A stretch of DNA of 64,000 nucleotides. It comes from Micromussa lordhowensis. Taxonomy: Eukaryota > Cnidaria > Anthozoa > Scleractinia > Lobophylliidae. The stretch lies in NCBI GenBank assembly GCA_964020085.1, contig CAXHUQ010000542.1:62001-126000 (forward strand), given 5' to 3'. Below are positions 37,449-49,274 of the stretch, in pieces. The position numbers and the translations under genes are program-made. Positions within the stretch are counted from its first letter, which is position 1, and each line of letters opens with the position of its first letter. The notes under the pieces were generated by a model that was not told the DNA's origin, did no database searches, and was given only the letters and a program-made list of their open reading frames with translations.

Positions 37449-40400
37449 CTTATGGAGCCGCAGTTTGCAGCAAAATGTTGTGCTATGTTTGCACTTCAAG
37501 TGCATACTAATTAGGAGATGATGCCATTTGCGCCAGGGTGTTTTTGAAGCCCCTATAGTCGATCTACTTTTTTGAGCATTTTGCCTTGGTCCCCACTTGG
37601 CAAAATCTCAGAAAATGGCCGATTTAGGTGTCCTTGCCAAATTTGTCATAACTCGGCTCTGCGGACACTTATGGAGCCACAGTTTGCAGCAAAATGTTGT
37701 GCTATGTTTGCACTTCAAGTGCATACTAATTAGGAGATGATGCCATTTGCGCCAGGGTGTTTTTGAAGCCCCTATAGTCGGCCTACTTTTTTGAGCATTT
37801 TGCCTTGGTCCCCCCTTGGCAAAATCTCAGAAAATGGCCGATTTAGGTGTCCTTGCCAAATTTGTCATAACTCGGCTCTGCGGACACTTATGGAGCCGCA
37901 GTTTGCAGCAAAATGTTGTGCTATGTTTGCACTTCAAGTGCATACTAATTAGGAGATGATGCCATTTGCGCCAGGGTGTTTTTGAAGCCCCTATAGTCGA
38001 TCTACTTTTTTGAGCATTTTGCCTTGGTCCCCCCTTGGCAAAATCTCAGAAAATGGCCGATTTAGGTGTCCTTGCCAAATTTGTCATAACTCGGCTCTGC
38101 GGACACTTATGGAGCCGCAGTTTGCAGCAAAATGTTGTGCTATGTTTGCACTTCAAGTGCATACTAATTAGGAGATGATGCCATTTGCGCCAGGGTGTTT
38201 TTGAAGCCCCTATAGTCGGCCTACTTTTTTGAGCATTTTGCCTTGGTCCCCCCTTGGCAAAATCTCAGAAAATGGCCGATTTAGGTGTCCTTGCCAAATT
38301 TGTCATAACTCGGCTCTGCGGACACTTATGGAGCCGCAGTTTGCAGCAAAATGTTGTGCTATGTTTGCACTTTAAGTGCATACTAATTAGGAGATGATGC
38401 CATTTGCGCCAGGGTGTTTTTGAAGCCCCTATAGTCGGCCTACTTTTTTGAGCATTTTGCCTTGGTCCCCCCTTGGCAAAATCTCAGAAAATGGCCGATT
38501 TAGGTGTCCTTGCCAAATTTGTCATAACTCGGCTCTGCGGACACTTATGGAGCCGCAGTTTGCAGCAAAATGTTGTGCTATGTTTGCACTTCAAGTGCAT
38601 ACTAATTAGGAGATGATGCCATTTGCGCCAGGGTGTTTTTGAAGCCCCTATAGTCGGCCTACTTTTTTGAGCATTTTGCCTTGGTCCCCCCTTGGCAAAA
38701 TCTCAGAAAATGGCCGATTTAGGTGTCCTTGCCAAATTTGTCATAACTCGGCTCTGCGGACACTTATGGAGCCGCAGTTTGCAGCAAAATGTTGTGCTAT
38801 GTTTGCACTTCAAGTGCATACTAATTAGGAGATGATGCCATTTGCGCCAGGGTGTTTTTGAAGCCCCTATAGTCGGCCTACTTTTTTGAGCATTTTGCCT
38901 TGGTCCCCCCTTGGCAAAATCTCAGAAAATGGCCGATTTAGGTGTCCTTGCCAAATTTGTCATAACTCGGCTCTGCGGACACTTATGGAGCCGCAGTTTG
39001 CAGCAAAATGTTGTGCTATGTTTGCACTTCAAGTGCATACTAATTAGGAGATGATGCCATTTGCGCCAGGGTGTTTTTGAAGCCCCTATAGTCGGCCTAC
39101 TTTTTTGAGCATTTTGCCTTGGTCCCCCCTTGGCAAAATCTCAGAAAATGGCCGATTTAGGTGTCCTTGCCAAATTTGTCATAACTCGGCTCTGCGGACA
39201 CTTATGGAGCCGCAGTTTGCAGCAAAATGTTGTGCTATGTTTGCACTTCAAGTGCATACTAATTAGGAGATGATGCCATTTGCGCCAGGGTGTTTTTGAA
39301 GCCCCTATAGTCGGCCTACTTTTTTGAGCATTTTGCCTTGGTCCCCCCTTGGCAAAATCTCAGAAAATGGCCGATTTAGGTGTCCTTGCCAAATTTGTCA
39401 TAACTCGGCTCTGCGGACACTTATGGAGCCGCAGTTTGCAGCAAAATGTTGTGCTATGTTTGCACTTTAAGTGCATACTAATTAGGAGATGATGCCATTT
39501 GCGCCAGGGTGTTTTTGAAGCCCCTATAGTCGGCCTACTTTTTTGAGCATTTTGCCTTGGTCCCCCCTTGGCAAAATCTCAGAAAATGGCCGATTTAGGT
39601 GTCCTTGCCAAATTTGTCATAACTCGGCTCTGCGGACACTTATGGAGCCGCAGTTTGCAGCAAAATGTTGTGCTATGTTTGCACTTCAAGTGCATACTAA
39701 TTAGGAGATGATGCCATTTGCGCCAGGGTGTTTTTGAAGCCCCTATAGTCGGCCTACTTTTTTGAGCATTTTGCCTTGGTCCCCCCTTGGCAAAATCTCA
39801 GAAAATGGCCGATTTAGGTGTCCTTGCCAAATTTGTCATAACTCGGCTCTGCGGGCACTTATGGAGCCGCAGTTTGCAGCAAAATGTTGTGCTATGTTTG
39901 CACTTCAAGTGCATACTAATTAGGAGATGATGCCATTTGCGCCAGGGTGTTTTTGAAGCCCCTATAGTCGGCCTACTTTTTTGAGCATTTTGCCTTGGTC
40001 CCCCCTTGGCAAAATCTCAGAAAATGGCCGATTTAGGTGTCCTTGCCAAATTTGTCATAACTCGGCTCTGCGGACACTTATGGAGCCGCAGTTTGCAGCA
40101 AAATGTTGTGCTATGTTTGCACTTCAAGTGCATACTAATTAGGAGATGATGCCATTTGCGCCAGGGTGTTTTTGAAGCCCCTATAGTCGGCCTACTTTTT
40201 TGAGCATTTTGCCTTGGTCCCCCCTTGGCAAAATCTCAGAAAATGGCCGATTTAGGTGTCCTTGCCAAATTTGTCATAACTCGGCTCTGCGGACACTTAT
40301 GGAGCCGCAGTTTGCAGCAAAATGTTGTGCTATGTTTGCACTTCAAGTGCATACTAATTAGGAGATGATGCCATTTGCGCCAGGGTGTTTTTGAAGCCCC

Positions 40401-43400
40401 TATAGTCGGCCTACTTTTTTGAGCATTTTGCCTTGGTCCCCCCTTGGCAAAATCTCAGAAAATGGCCGATTTAGGTGTCCTTGCCAAATTTGTCATAACT
40501 CGGCTCTGCGGACACTTATGGAGCCGCAGTTTGCAGCAAAATGTTGTGCTATGTTTGCACTTCAAGTGCATACTAATTAGGAGATGATGCCATTTGCGCC
40601 AGGGTGTTTTTGAAGCCCCTATAGTCGGCCTACTTTTTTGAGCATTTTGCCTTGGTCCCCCCATGGCAAAATCTCAGAAAATGGCCGATTTAGGTGTCCT
40701 TGCCAAATTTGTCATAACTCGGCTCTGCGGACACTTATGGAGCCGCAGTTTGCAGCAAAATGTTGTGCTATGTTTGCACTTCAAGTGCATACTAATTAGG
40801 AGATGATGCCATTTGCGCCAGGGTGTTTTTGAAGCCCCTATAGTCGGCCTACTTTTTTGAGCATTTTGCCTTGGTCCCCCCTTGGCAAAATCTCAGAAAA
40901 TGGCCGATTTAGGTGTCCTTGCCAAATTTGTCATAACTCGGCTCTGCGGACACTTATGGAGCCGCAGTTTGCAGCAAAATGTTGTGCTATGTTTGCACTT
41001 CAAGTGCATACTAATTAGGAGATGATGCCATTTGCGCCAGGGTGTTTTTGAAGCCCCTATAGTCGGCCTACTTTTTTGAGCATTTTGCCTTGGTCCCCCC
41101 TTGGCAAAATCTCAGAAAATGGCCGATTTAGGTGTCCTTGCCAAATTTGTCATAACTCGGCTCTGCGGACACTTATGGAGCCGCAGTTTGCAGCAAAATG
41201 TTGTGCTATGTTTGCACTTCAAGTGCATACTAATTAGGAGATGATGCCATTTGCGCCAGGGTGTTTTTGAAGCCCCTATAGTCGGCCTACTTTTTTGAGC
41301 ATTTTGCCTTGGTCCCCCCTTGGCAAAATCTCAGAAAATGGCCGATTTAGGTGTCCTTGCCAAATTTGTCATAACTCGGCTCTGCGGACACTTATGGAGC
41401 CGCAGTTTGCAGCAAAATGTTGTGCTATGTTTGCACTTCAAGTGCATACTAATTAGAAGATGATGCCATTTGCGCCAGGGTGTTTTTGAAGCCCCTATAG
41501 TCGGCCTACTTTTTTGAGCATTTTGCCTTGGTCCCCCCTTGGCAAAATCTCAGAAAATGGCCGATTTAGGTGTCCTTGCCAAATTTGTCATAACTCGGCT
41601 CTGCGGACACTTATGGAGCCGCAGTTTGCAGCAAAATGTTGTGCTATGTTTGCACTTCAAGTGCATACTAATTAGGAGATGATGCCATTTGCGCCAGGGT
41701 GTTTTTGAAGCCCCTATAGTCGGCCTACTTTTTTGAGCATTTTGCCTTGGTCCCCCCATGGCAAAATCTCAGAAAATGGCCGATTTAGGTGTCCTTGCCA
41801 AATTTGTCATAACTCGGCTCTGCGGACACTTATGGAGCCGCAGTTTGCAGCAAAATGTTGTGCTATGTTTGCACTTCAAGTGCATACTAATTAGGAGATG
41901 ATGCCATTTGCGCCAGGGTGTTTTTGAAGCCCCTATAGTCGATCTACTTTTTTGAGCATTTTGCCTTGGTCCCCCCTTGGCAAAATCTCAGAAAATGGCC
42001 GATTTAGGTGTCCTTGCCAAATTTGTCATAACTCGGCTCTGCGGACACTTATGGAGCCGCAGTTTGCAGCAAAATGTTGTGCTATGTTTGCACTTCAAGT
42101 GCATACTAATTAGGAGATGATGCCATTTGCGCCAGGGTGTTTTTGAAGCCCCTATAGTCGGCCTACTTTTTTGAGCATTTTGCCTTGGTCCCCCCTTGGC
42201 AAAATCTCAGAAAATGGCCGATTTAGGTGTCCTTGCCAAATTTGTGATAACTCGGCTCTGCGGACACTTATGGAGCCGCAGTTTGCAGCAAAATGTTGTG
42301 CTATGTTTGCACTTCAAGTGCATACTAATTAGGAGATGATGCCATTTGCGCCAGGGTGTTTTTGAAGCCCCTATAGTCGGCCTACTTTTTTGAGCATTTT
42401 GCCTTGGTCCCCCCTTGGCAAAATCTCAGAAAATGGCCGATTTAGGTGTCCTTGCCAAATTTGTCATAACTCGGCTCTGCGGACACTTATGGAGCCGCAG
42501 TTTGCAGCAAAATGTTGTGCTATGTTTGCACTTCAAGTGCATACTAATTAGGAGATGATGCCATTTGCGCCAGGGTGTTTTTGAAGCCCCTATAGTCGAT
42601 CTACTTTTTTGAGCATTTTGCCTTGGTCCCCCCTTGGCAAAATCTCAGAAAATGGCCGATTTAGGTGTCCTTGCCAAATTTGTCATAACTCGGCTCTGCG
42701 GACACTTATGGAGCCGCAGTTTGCAGCAAAATGTTGTGCTATGTTTGCACTTCAAGTGCATACTAATTAGGAGATGATGCCATTTGCGCCAGGGTGTTTT
42801 TGAAGCCCCTATAGTCGGCCTACTTTTTTGAGCATTTTGCCTTGGTCCCCCCTTGGCAAAATCTCAGAAAATGGCCGATTTAGGTGTCCTTGCCAAATTT
42901 GTTATAACTCGGCTCTGCGGACACTTATGGAGCCGCAGTTTGCAGCAAAATGTTGTGCTATGTTTGCACTTCAAGTGCATACTAATTAGGAGATGATGCC
43001 ATTTGCGCCAGGGTGTTTTTGAAGCCCCTATAGTCGGCCTACTTTTTTGAGCATTTTGCCTTGGTCCCCCCTTGGCAAAATCTCAGAAAATGGCCGATTT
43101 AGGTGTCCTTGCCAAATTTGTCATAACTCGGCTCTGCGGACACTTATGGAGCCGCAGTTTGCAGCAAAATGTTGTGCTATGTTTGCACTTTAAGTGCATA
43201 CTAATTAAGAGATGATGCCATTTGCGCCAGGGTGTTTTTGAAGCCCCTATAGTCGGCCTACTTTTTTGAGCATTTTGCCTTGGTCCCCCCTTGGCAAAAT
43301 CTCAGAAAATGGCCGATTTAGGTGTCCTTGCCAAATTTGTCATAACTCGGCTCTGCGGACACTTATGGAGCCGCAGTTTGCAGCAAAATGTTGTGCTATG

Positions 43401-44018
43401 TTTGCACTTCAAGTGCATACTAATTAGGAGATGATGCCATTTGCGCCAGGGTGTTTTTGAAGCCCCTATAGTCGGCCTACTTTTTTGAGCATTTTGCCTT
43501 GGTCCCCCCTTGGCAAAATCTCAGAAAATGGCCGATTTAGGTGTCCTTGCCAAATTTGTCATAACTCGGCTCTGCGGACACTTATGGAGCCGCAGTTTGC
43601 AGCAAAATGTTGTGCTATGTTTGCACTTCAAGTGCATACTAATTAGGAGATGATGCCATTTGCGCCAGGGTGTTTTTGAAGCCCCTATAGTCGGCCTACT
43701 TTTTTGAGCATTTTGCCTTGGTCCCCCCTTGGCAAAATCTCAGAAAATGGCCGATTTAGGTGTCCTTGCCAAATTTGTCATAACTCGGCTCTGCGGACAC
43801 TTATGGAGCCGCAGTTTGCAGCAAAATGTTGTGCTATGTTTGCACTTTAAGTGCATACTAATTAGGAGATGATGCCATTTGCGCCAGGGTGTTTTTGAAG
43901 CCCCTATAGTCGGCCTACTTTTTTGAGCATTTTGCCTTGGTCCCCCCTTGGCAAAATCTCAGAAAATGGCCGATTTAGGTGTCCTTGCCAAATTTGTCAT
44001 AACTCGGCTCTGCGGACA
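37449..44018. repeat. Copies 172-201, transition zone
   Basis: The TCGATC double variant appears in copies 172, 174, 192 and 195. T149A, giving CCATGG, appears in 186 and 191, five copies apart; T49 at 176 and 181 has the same spacing. Singletons are C147A (172), G12A (173), A217G (182) and G67A (190). Position 199 is changed in 193 (to G) and 196 (to T). Copy 198 has T49+G66A, a marker of the right domain, and copy 201 has T49. Confidence 0.87.
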
Positions 44019-45770
44019 CTTATGGAGCCGCAGTTTGCAGCAAAATGTTGTGCTATGTTTGCACTTCAAGTGCATACTAATTAGGAGATGATGCCATTTG
44101 CGCCAGGGTGGTTTTGAAGCCCCTATAGTCGGCCTGCTTTTTTGAGCATTTTGCCTTGGTCCCCCCTTGGCAAAATCTCAGAAAATGGCCGATTTAGGTG
44201 TCCTTGCCAAATTTGTCATAACTCGGCTCTGCGGACACTTATGGAGCCGCAGTTTGCAGCAAAATGTTGTGCTATGTTTGCACTTTAAGTGCATACTAAT
44301 TAGGAGATGATGCCATTTGCGCCAGGGTGTTTTTGAAGCCCCTATAGTCGGCCTACTTTTTTGAGCATTTTGCCTTGGTCCCCCCTTGGCAAAATCTCAG
44401 AAAATGGCCGATTTAGGTGTCCTTGCCAAATTTGTCATAACTCGGCTCTGCGGACACTTATGGAGCCGCAGTTTGCAGCAAAATGTTGTGCTATGTTTGC
44501 ACTTCAAGTGCATACTAATTAGGAGATGATGCCATTTGCGCCAGGGTGTTTTTGAAGCCCCTATAGTCGGCCTGCTTTTTTGAGCATTTTGCCTTGGTCC
44601 CCCCTTGGCAAAATCTCAGAAAATGGCCGATTTAGGTGTCCTTGCCAAATTTGTCATAACTCGGCTCTGCGGACACTTATGGAGCCGCAGTTTGCAGCAA
44701 AATGTTGTGCTATGTTTGCACTTTAAGTGCATACTAATTAGGAGATGATGCCATTTGCGCCAGGGTGTTTTTGAAGCCCCTATAGTCGGCCTACTTTTTT
44801 GAGCATTTTGCCTTGGTCCCCCCTTGGCAAAATCTCAGAAAATGGCCGATTTAGGTGTCCTTGCCAAATTTGTCATAACTCGGCTCTGCGGACACTTATG
44901 GAGCCGCAGTTTGCAGCAAAATGTTGTGCTATGTTTGCACTTCAAGTGCATACTAATTAGGAGATGATGCCATTTGCGCCAGGGTGTTTTTGAAGCCCCT
45001 ATAGTCGGCCTGCTTTTTTGAGCATTTTGCCTTGGTCCCCCCTTGGCAAAATCTCAGAAAATGGCCGATTTAGGTGTCCTTGCCAAATTTGTCATAACTC
45101 GGCTCTGCGGACACTTATGGAGCCGCAGTTTGCAGCAAAATGTTGTGCTATGTTTGCACTTTAAGTGCATACTAATTAGGAGATGATGCCATTTGCGCCA
45201 GGGTGTTTTTGAAGCCCCTATAGTCGGCCTACTTTTTTGAGCATTTTGCCTTGGTCCCCCCTTGGCAAAATCTCAGAAAATGGCCGATTTAGGTGTCCTT
45301 GCCAAATTTGTCATAACTCGGCTCTGCGGACACTTATGGAGCCGCAGTTTGCAGCAAAATGTTGTGCTATGTTTGCACTTCAAGTGCATACTAATTAGGA
45401 GATGATGCCATTTGCGCCAGGGTGTTTTTGAAGCCCCTATAGTCGGCCTGCTTTTTTGAGCATTTTGCCTTGGTCCCCCCTTGGCAAAATCTCAGAAAAT
45501 GGCCGATTTAGGTGTCCTTGCCAAATTTGTCATAACTCGGCTCTGCGGACACTTATGGAGCCGCAGTTTGCAGCAAAATGTTGTGCTATGTTTGCACTTT
45601 AAGTGCATACTAATTAGGAGATGATGCCATTTGCGCCAGGGTGTTTTTGAAGCCCCTATAGTCGGCCTACTTTTTTGAGCATTTTGCCTTGGTCCCCCCT
45701 TGGCAAAATCTCAGAAAATGGCCGATTTAGGTGTCCTTGCCAAATTTGTCATAACTCGGCTCTGCGGACA
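44019..45770. repeat. Copies 202-209, four repeats of a 438-bp dimer
   Basis: C49+A118G (GGCCTGC) alternates strictly with T49 plus A118: copies 202, 204, 206, 208 versus 203, 205, 207, 209. This is the clearest short higher-order repeat in the window. Copy 202 also carries T93G. Confidence 0.92.
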
Positions 45771-48700
45771 CTTATGGAGCCGCAGTTTGCAGCAAAATGT
45801 TGTGCTATGTTTGCACTTTAAGTGCATACTAATTAGGAGATGATGCCATTTGCGCCAGGGTGTTTTTGAAGCCCCTATAGTCGGCCTACTTTTTTGAGCA
45901 TTTTGCCTTGGTCCCCCCTTGGCAAAATCTCAGAAAATGGCCGATTTAGGTGTCCTTGCCAAATTTGTCATAACTCGGCTCTGCGGACACTTATGGAGCC
46001 GCAGTTTGCAGCAAAATGTTGTGCTATGTTTGCACTTTAAGTGCATACTAATTAGGAGATGATGCCATTTGCGCCAGGGTGTTTTTGAAGCCCCTATAGT
46101 CGGCCTACTTTTTTGAGCATTTTGCCTTGGTCCCCCCTTGGCAAAATCTCAGAAAATGGCCGATTTAGGTGTCCTTGCCAAATTTGTCATAACTCGGCTC
46201 TGCGGACACTTATGGAGCCGCAGTTTGCGACAAAATGTTGTGCTATGTTTGCACTTCAAGTGCATACTAATTAGGAGATGATGCCATTTGCGCCAGGGTG
46301 TTTTTGAAGCCCCTATAGTCGGCCTACTTTTTTGAGCATTTTGCCTTGGTCCCCCCTTGGCAAAATCTCAGAAAATGGCCGATTTAGGTGTCCTTGCCAA
46401 ATTTGTCATAACTCGGCTCTGCGGACACTTATGGAGCCGCAGTTTGCAGCAAAATGTTGTGCTATGTTTGCACTTCAAGTGCATACTAATTAAGAGATGA
46501 TGCCATTTGCGCCAGGGTGTTTTTGAAGCCCCTATAGTCGGCCTACTTTTTTGAGCATTTTGCCTTGGTCCCCCCTTGGCAAAATCTCAGAAAATGGCCG
46601 ATTTAGGTGTCCTTGCCAAATTTGTCATAACTCGGCTCTGCGGACACTTATGGAGCCGCAGTTTGCGACAAAATGTTGTGCTATGTTTCCACTTCAAGTG
46701 CATACTAATTAGGAGATGATGCCATTTGCGCCAGGGTGTTTTTGAAGCCCCTATAGTCGGCCTACTTTTTTGAGCATTTTGCCTTGGTCCCCCCTTGGCA
46801 AAATCTCAGAAAATGGCCGATTTAGGTGTCCTTGCCAAATTTGTCATAACTCGGCTCTGCGGACACTTATGGAGCCGCAGTTTGCAGCAAAATGTTGTGC
46901 TATGTTTGCACTTCAAGTGCATACTAATTAAGAGATGATGCCATTTGCGCCAGGGTGTTTTTGAAGCCCCTATAGTCGGCCTACTTTTTTGAGCATTTTG
47001 CCTTGGTCCCCCCTTGGCAAAATCTCAGAAAATGGCCGATTTAGGTGTCCTTGCCAAATTTGTCATAACTCCGCTCTGCGGACACTTATGGAGCCGCAGT
47101 TTGCAGCAAAATGTTGTGCTATGTTTGCACTTTAAGTGCATACTAACTAGGAGATGATTCCATTTGCGCCAGGGTGTTTTTGAAGCCCCTATAGTCGGCC
47201 TACTTTTTTGAGCATTTTGCCTTGGTCCCCCCTTGGCAAAATCTCAGAAAATGGCCGAGTTAGGTGTCCTTGCCAAATTTGTCATAACTCGGCTCTGCGG
47301 ACACTTATGGAGCCGCAGTTTGCAGCAAAATGTTGTGCTATGTTTGCACTTTAAGTGCATACTAATTAGGAGATGATGCCATTTGCGCCAGGGTGTTTTT
47401 GAAGCCCCTATAGTCGGCCTACTTTTTTGAGCATTTTGCCTTGGTCCCCCCTTGGCAAAATCTCAGAAAATGGCCGATTTAGGTGTCCTTGCCAAATTTG
47501 TCATAACTCGGCTCTGCGGACACTTATGGAGCCGCAGTTTGCAGCAAAATGTTGTGCTATGTTTGCACTTCAAGTGCATACTAATTAGGAGATGATGCCA
47601 TTTGCGCCAGGGTGGTTTTGAAGCCCCTATAGTCGGCCTGCTTTTTTGAGCATTTTGCCTTGGTCCCCCCTTGGCAAAATCTCAGAAAATGGCCGATTTA
47701 GGTGTCCTTGCCAAATTTGTCATAACTCGGCTCTGCGGACACTTATGGAGCCGCAGTTTGCAGCAAAATGTTGTGCTATGTTTGCACTTTAAGTGCATAC
47801 TAATTAGGAGATGATGCCATTTGCGCCAGGGTGTTTTTGAAGCCCCTATAGTCGGCCTACTTTTTTGAGCATTTTGCCTTGGTCCCCCCTTGGCAAAATC
47901 TCAGAAAATGGCCGATTTAGGTGTCCTTGCCAAATTTGTCATAACTCGGCTCTGCGGACACTTATGGAGCCGCAGTTTGCAGCAAAATGTTGTGCTATGT
48001 TTGCACTTTAAGTGCATACTAATTAGGAGATGATGCCATTTGCGCCAGGGTGTTTTTGAAGCCCCTATAGTCGGCCTACTTTTTTGAGCATTTTGCCTTG
48101 GTCCCCCCTTGGCAAAATCTCAGAAAATGGCCGATTTAGGTGTCCTTGCCAAATTTGTCATAACTCGGCTCTGCGGACACTTATGGAGCCGCAGTTTGCG
48201 ACAAAATGTTGTGCTATGTTTGCACTTCAAGTGCATACTAATTAGGAGATGATGCCATTTGCGCCAGGGTGTTTTTGAAGCCCCTATAGTCGGCCTACTT
48301 TTTTGAGCATTTTGCCTTGGTCCCCCCTTGGCAAAATCTCAGAAAATGGCCGATTTAGGTGTCCTTGCCAAATTTGTCATAACTCGGCTCTGCGGACACT
48401 TATGGAGCCGCAGTTTGCAGCAAAATGTTGTGCTATGTTTGCACTTCAAGTGCATACTAATTAAGAGATGATGCCATTTGCGCCAGGGTGTTTTTGAAGC
48501 CCCTATAGTCGGCCTACTTTTTTGAGCATTTTGCCTTGGTCCCCCCTTGGCAAAATCTCAGAAAATGGCCGATTTAGGTGTCCTTGCCAAATTTGTCATA
48601 ACTCCGCTCTGCGGACACTTATGGAGCCGCAGTTTGCAGCAAAATGTTGTGCTATGTTTGCACTTCAAGTGCATACTAACTAGGAGATGATGCCATTTGC

Positions 48701-49274
48701 GCCAGGGTGTTTTTGAAGCCCCTATAGTCGGCCTACTTTTTTGAGCATTTTGCCTTGGTCCCCCCTTGGCAAAATCTCAGAAAATGGCCGAGTTAGGTGT
48801 CCTTGCCAAATTTGTCATAACTCGGCTCTGCGGACACTTATGGAGCCGCAGTTTGCAGCAAAATGTTGTGCTATGTTTGCACTTTAAGTGCATACTAATT
48901 AGGAGATGATGCCATTTGCGCCAGGGTGTTTTTGAAGCCCCTATAGTCGGCCTACTTTTTTGAGCATTTTGCCTTGGTCCCCCCTTGGCAAAATCTCAGA
49001 AAATGGCCGATTTAGGTGTCCTTGCCAAATTTGTCATAACTCGGCTCTGCGGACACTTATGGAGCCGCAGTTTGCAGCAAAATGTTGTGCTATGTTTGCA
49101 CTTTAAGTGCATACTAATTAGGAGATGATGCCATTTGCGCCAGGGTGTTTTTGAAGCCCCTATAGTCGGCCTACTTTTTTGAGCATTTTGCCTTGGTCCC
49201 CCCTTGGCAAAATCTCAGAAAATGGCCGATTTAGGTGTCCTTGCCAAATTTGTCATAACTCGGCTCTGCGGACA
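45552..49274. repeat. Copies 209-225, related 10- and 7-copy units
   Basis: Copies 208-217 and 218-224 carry the same order of markers: A118G, a run of T49 copies, AG-to-GA at 21-22 (TTTGCGACAAAA), G66A, G66A/G207C, T63C+T175G, T49. The first unit has one more T49 copy and a doubled 21-22/G66A pair (212-213 and 214-215). The tightest match is 214-217 with 221-224, at 1,533 bp (7 units). Singletons are G43C (214) and G75T (216). Copy 218 shares T93G+A118G with copy 202. Confidence 0.82.

Noticed and set aside
40455..40664. 69-codon minus-strand frame starting in CCATGG, also at 41550-41759
   Set aside because: T149A creates an ATG on the minus strand; the rest is ordinary satellite. There is no evidence of a gene.
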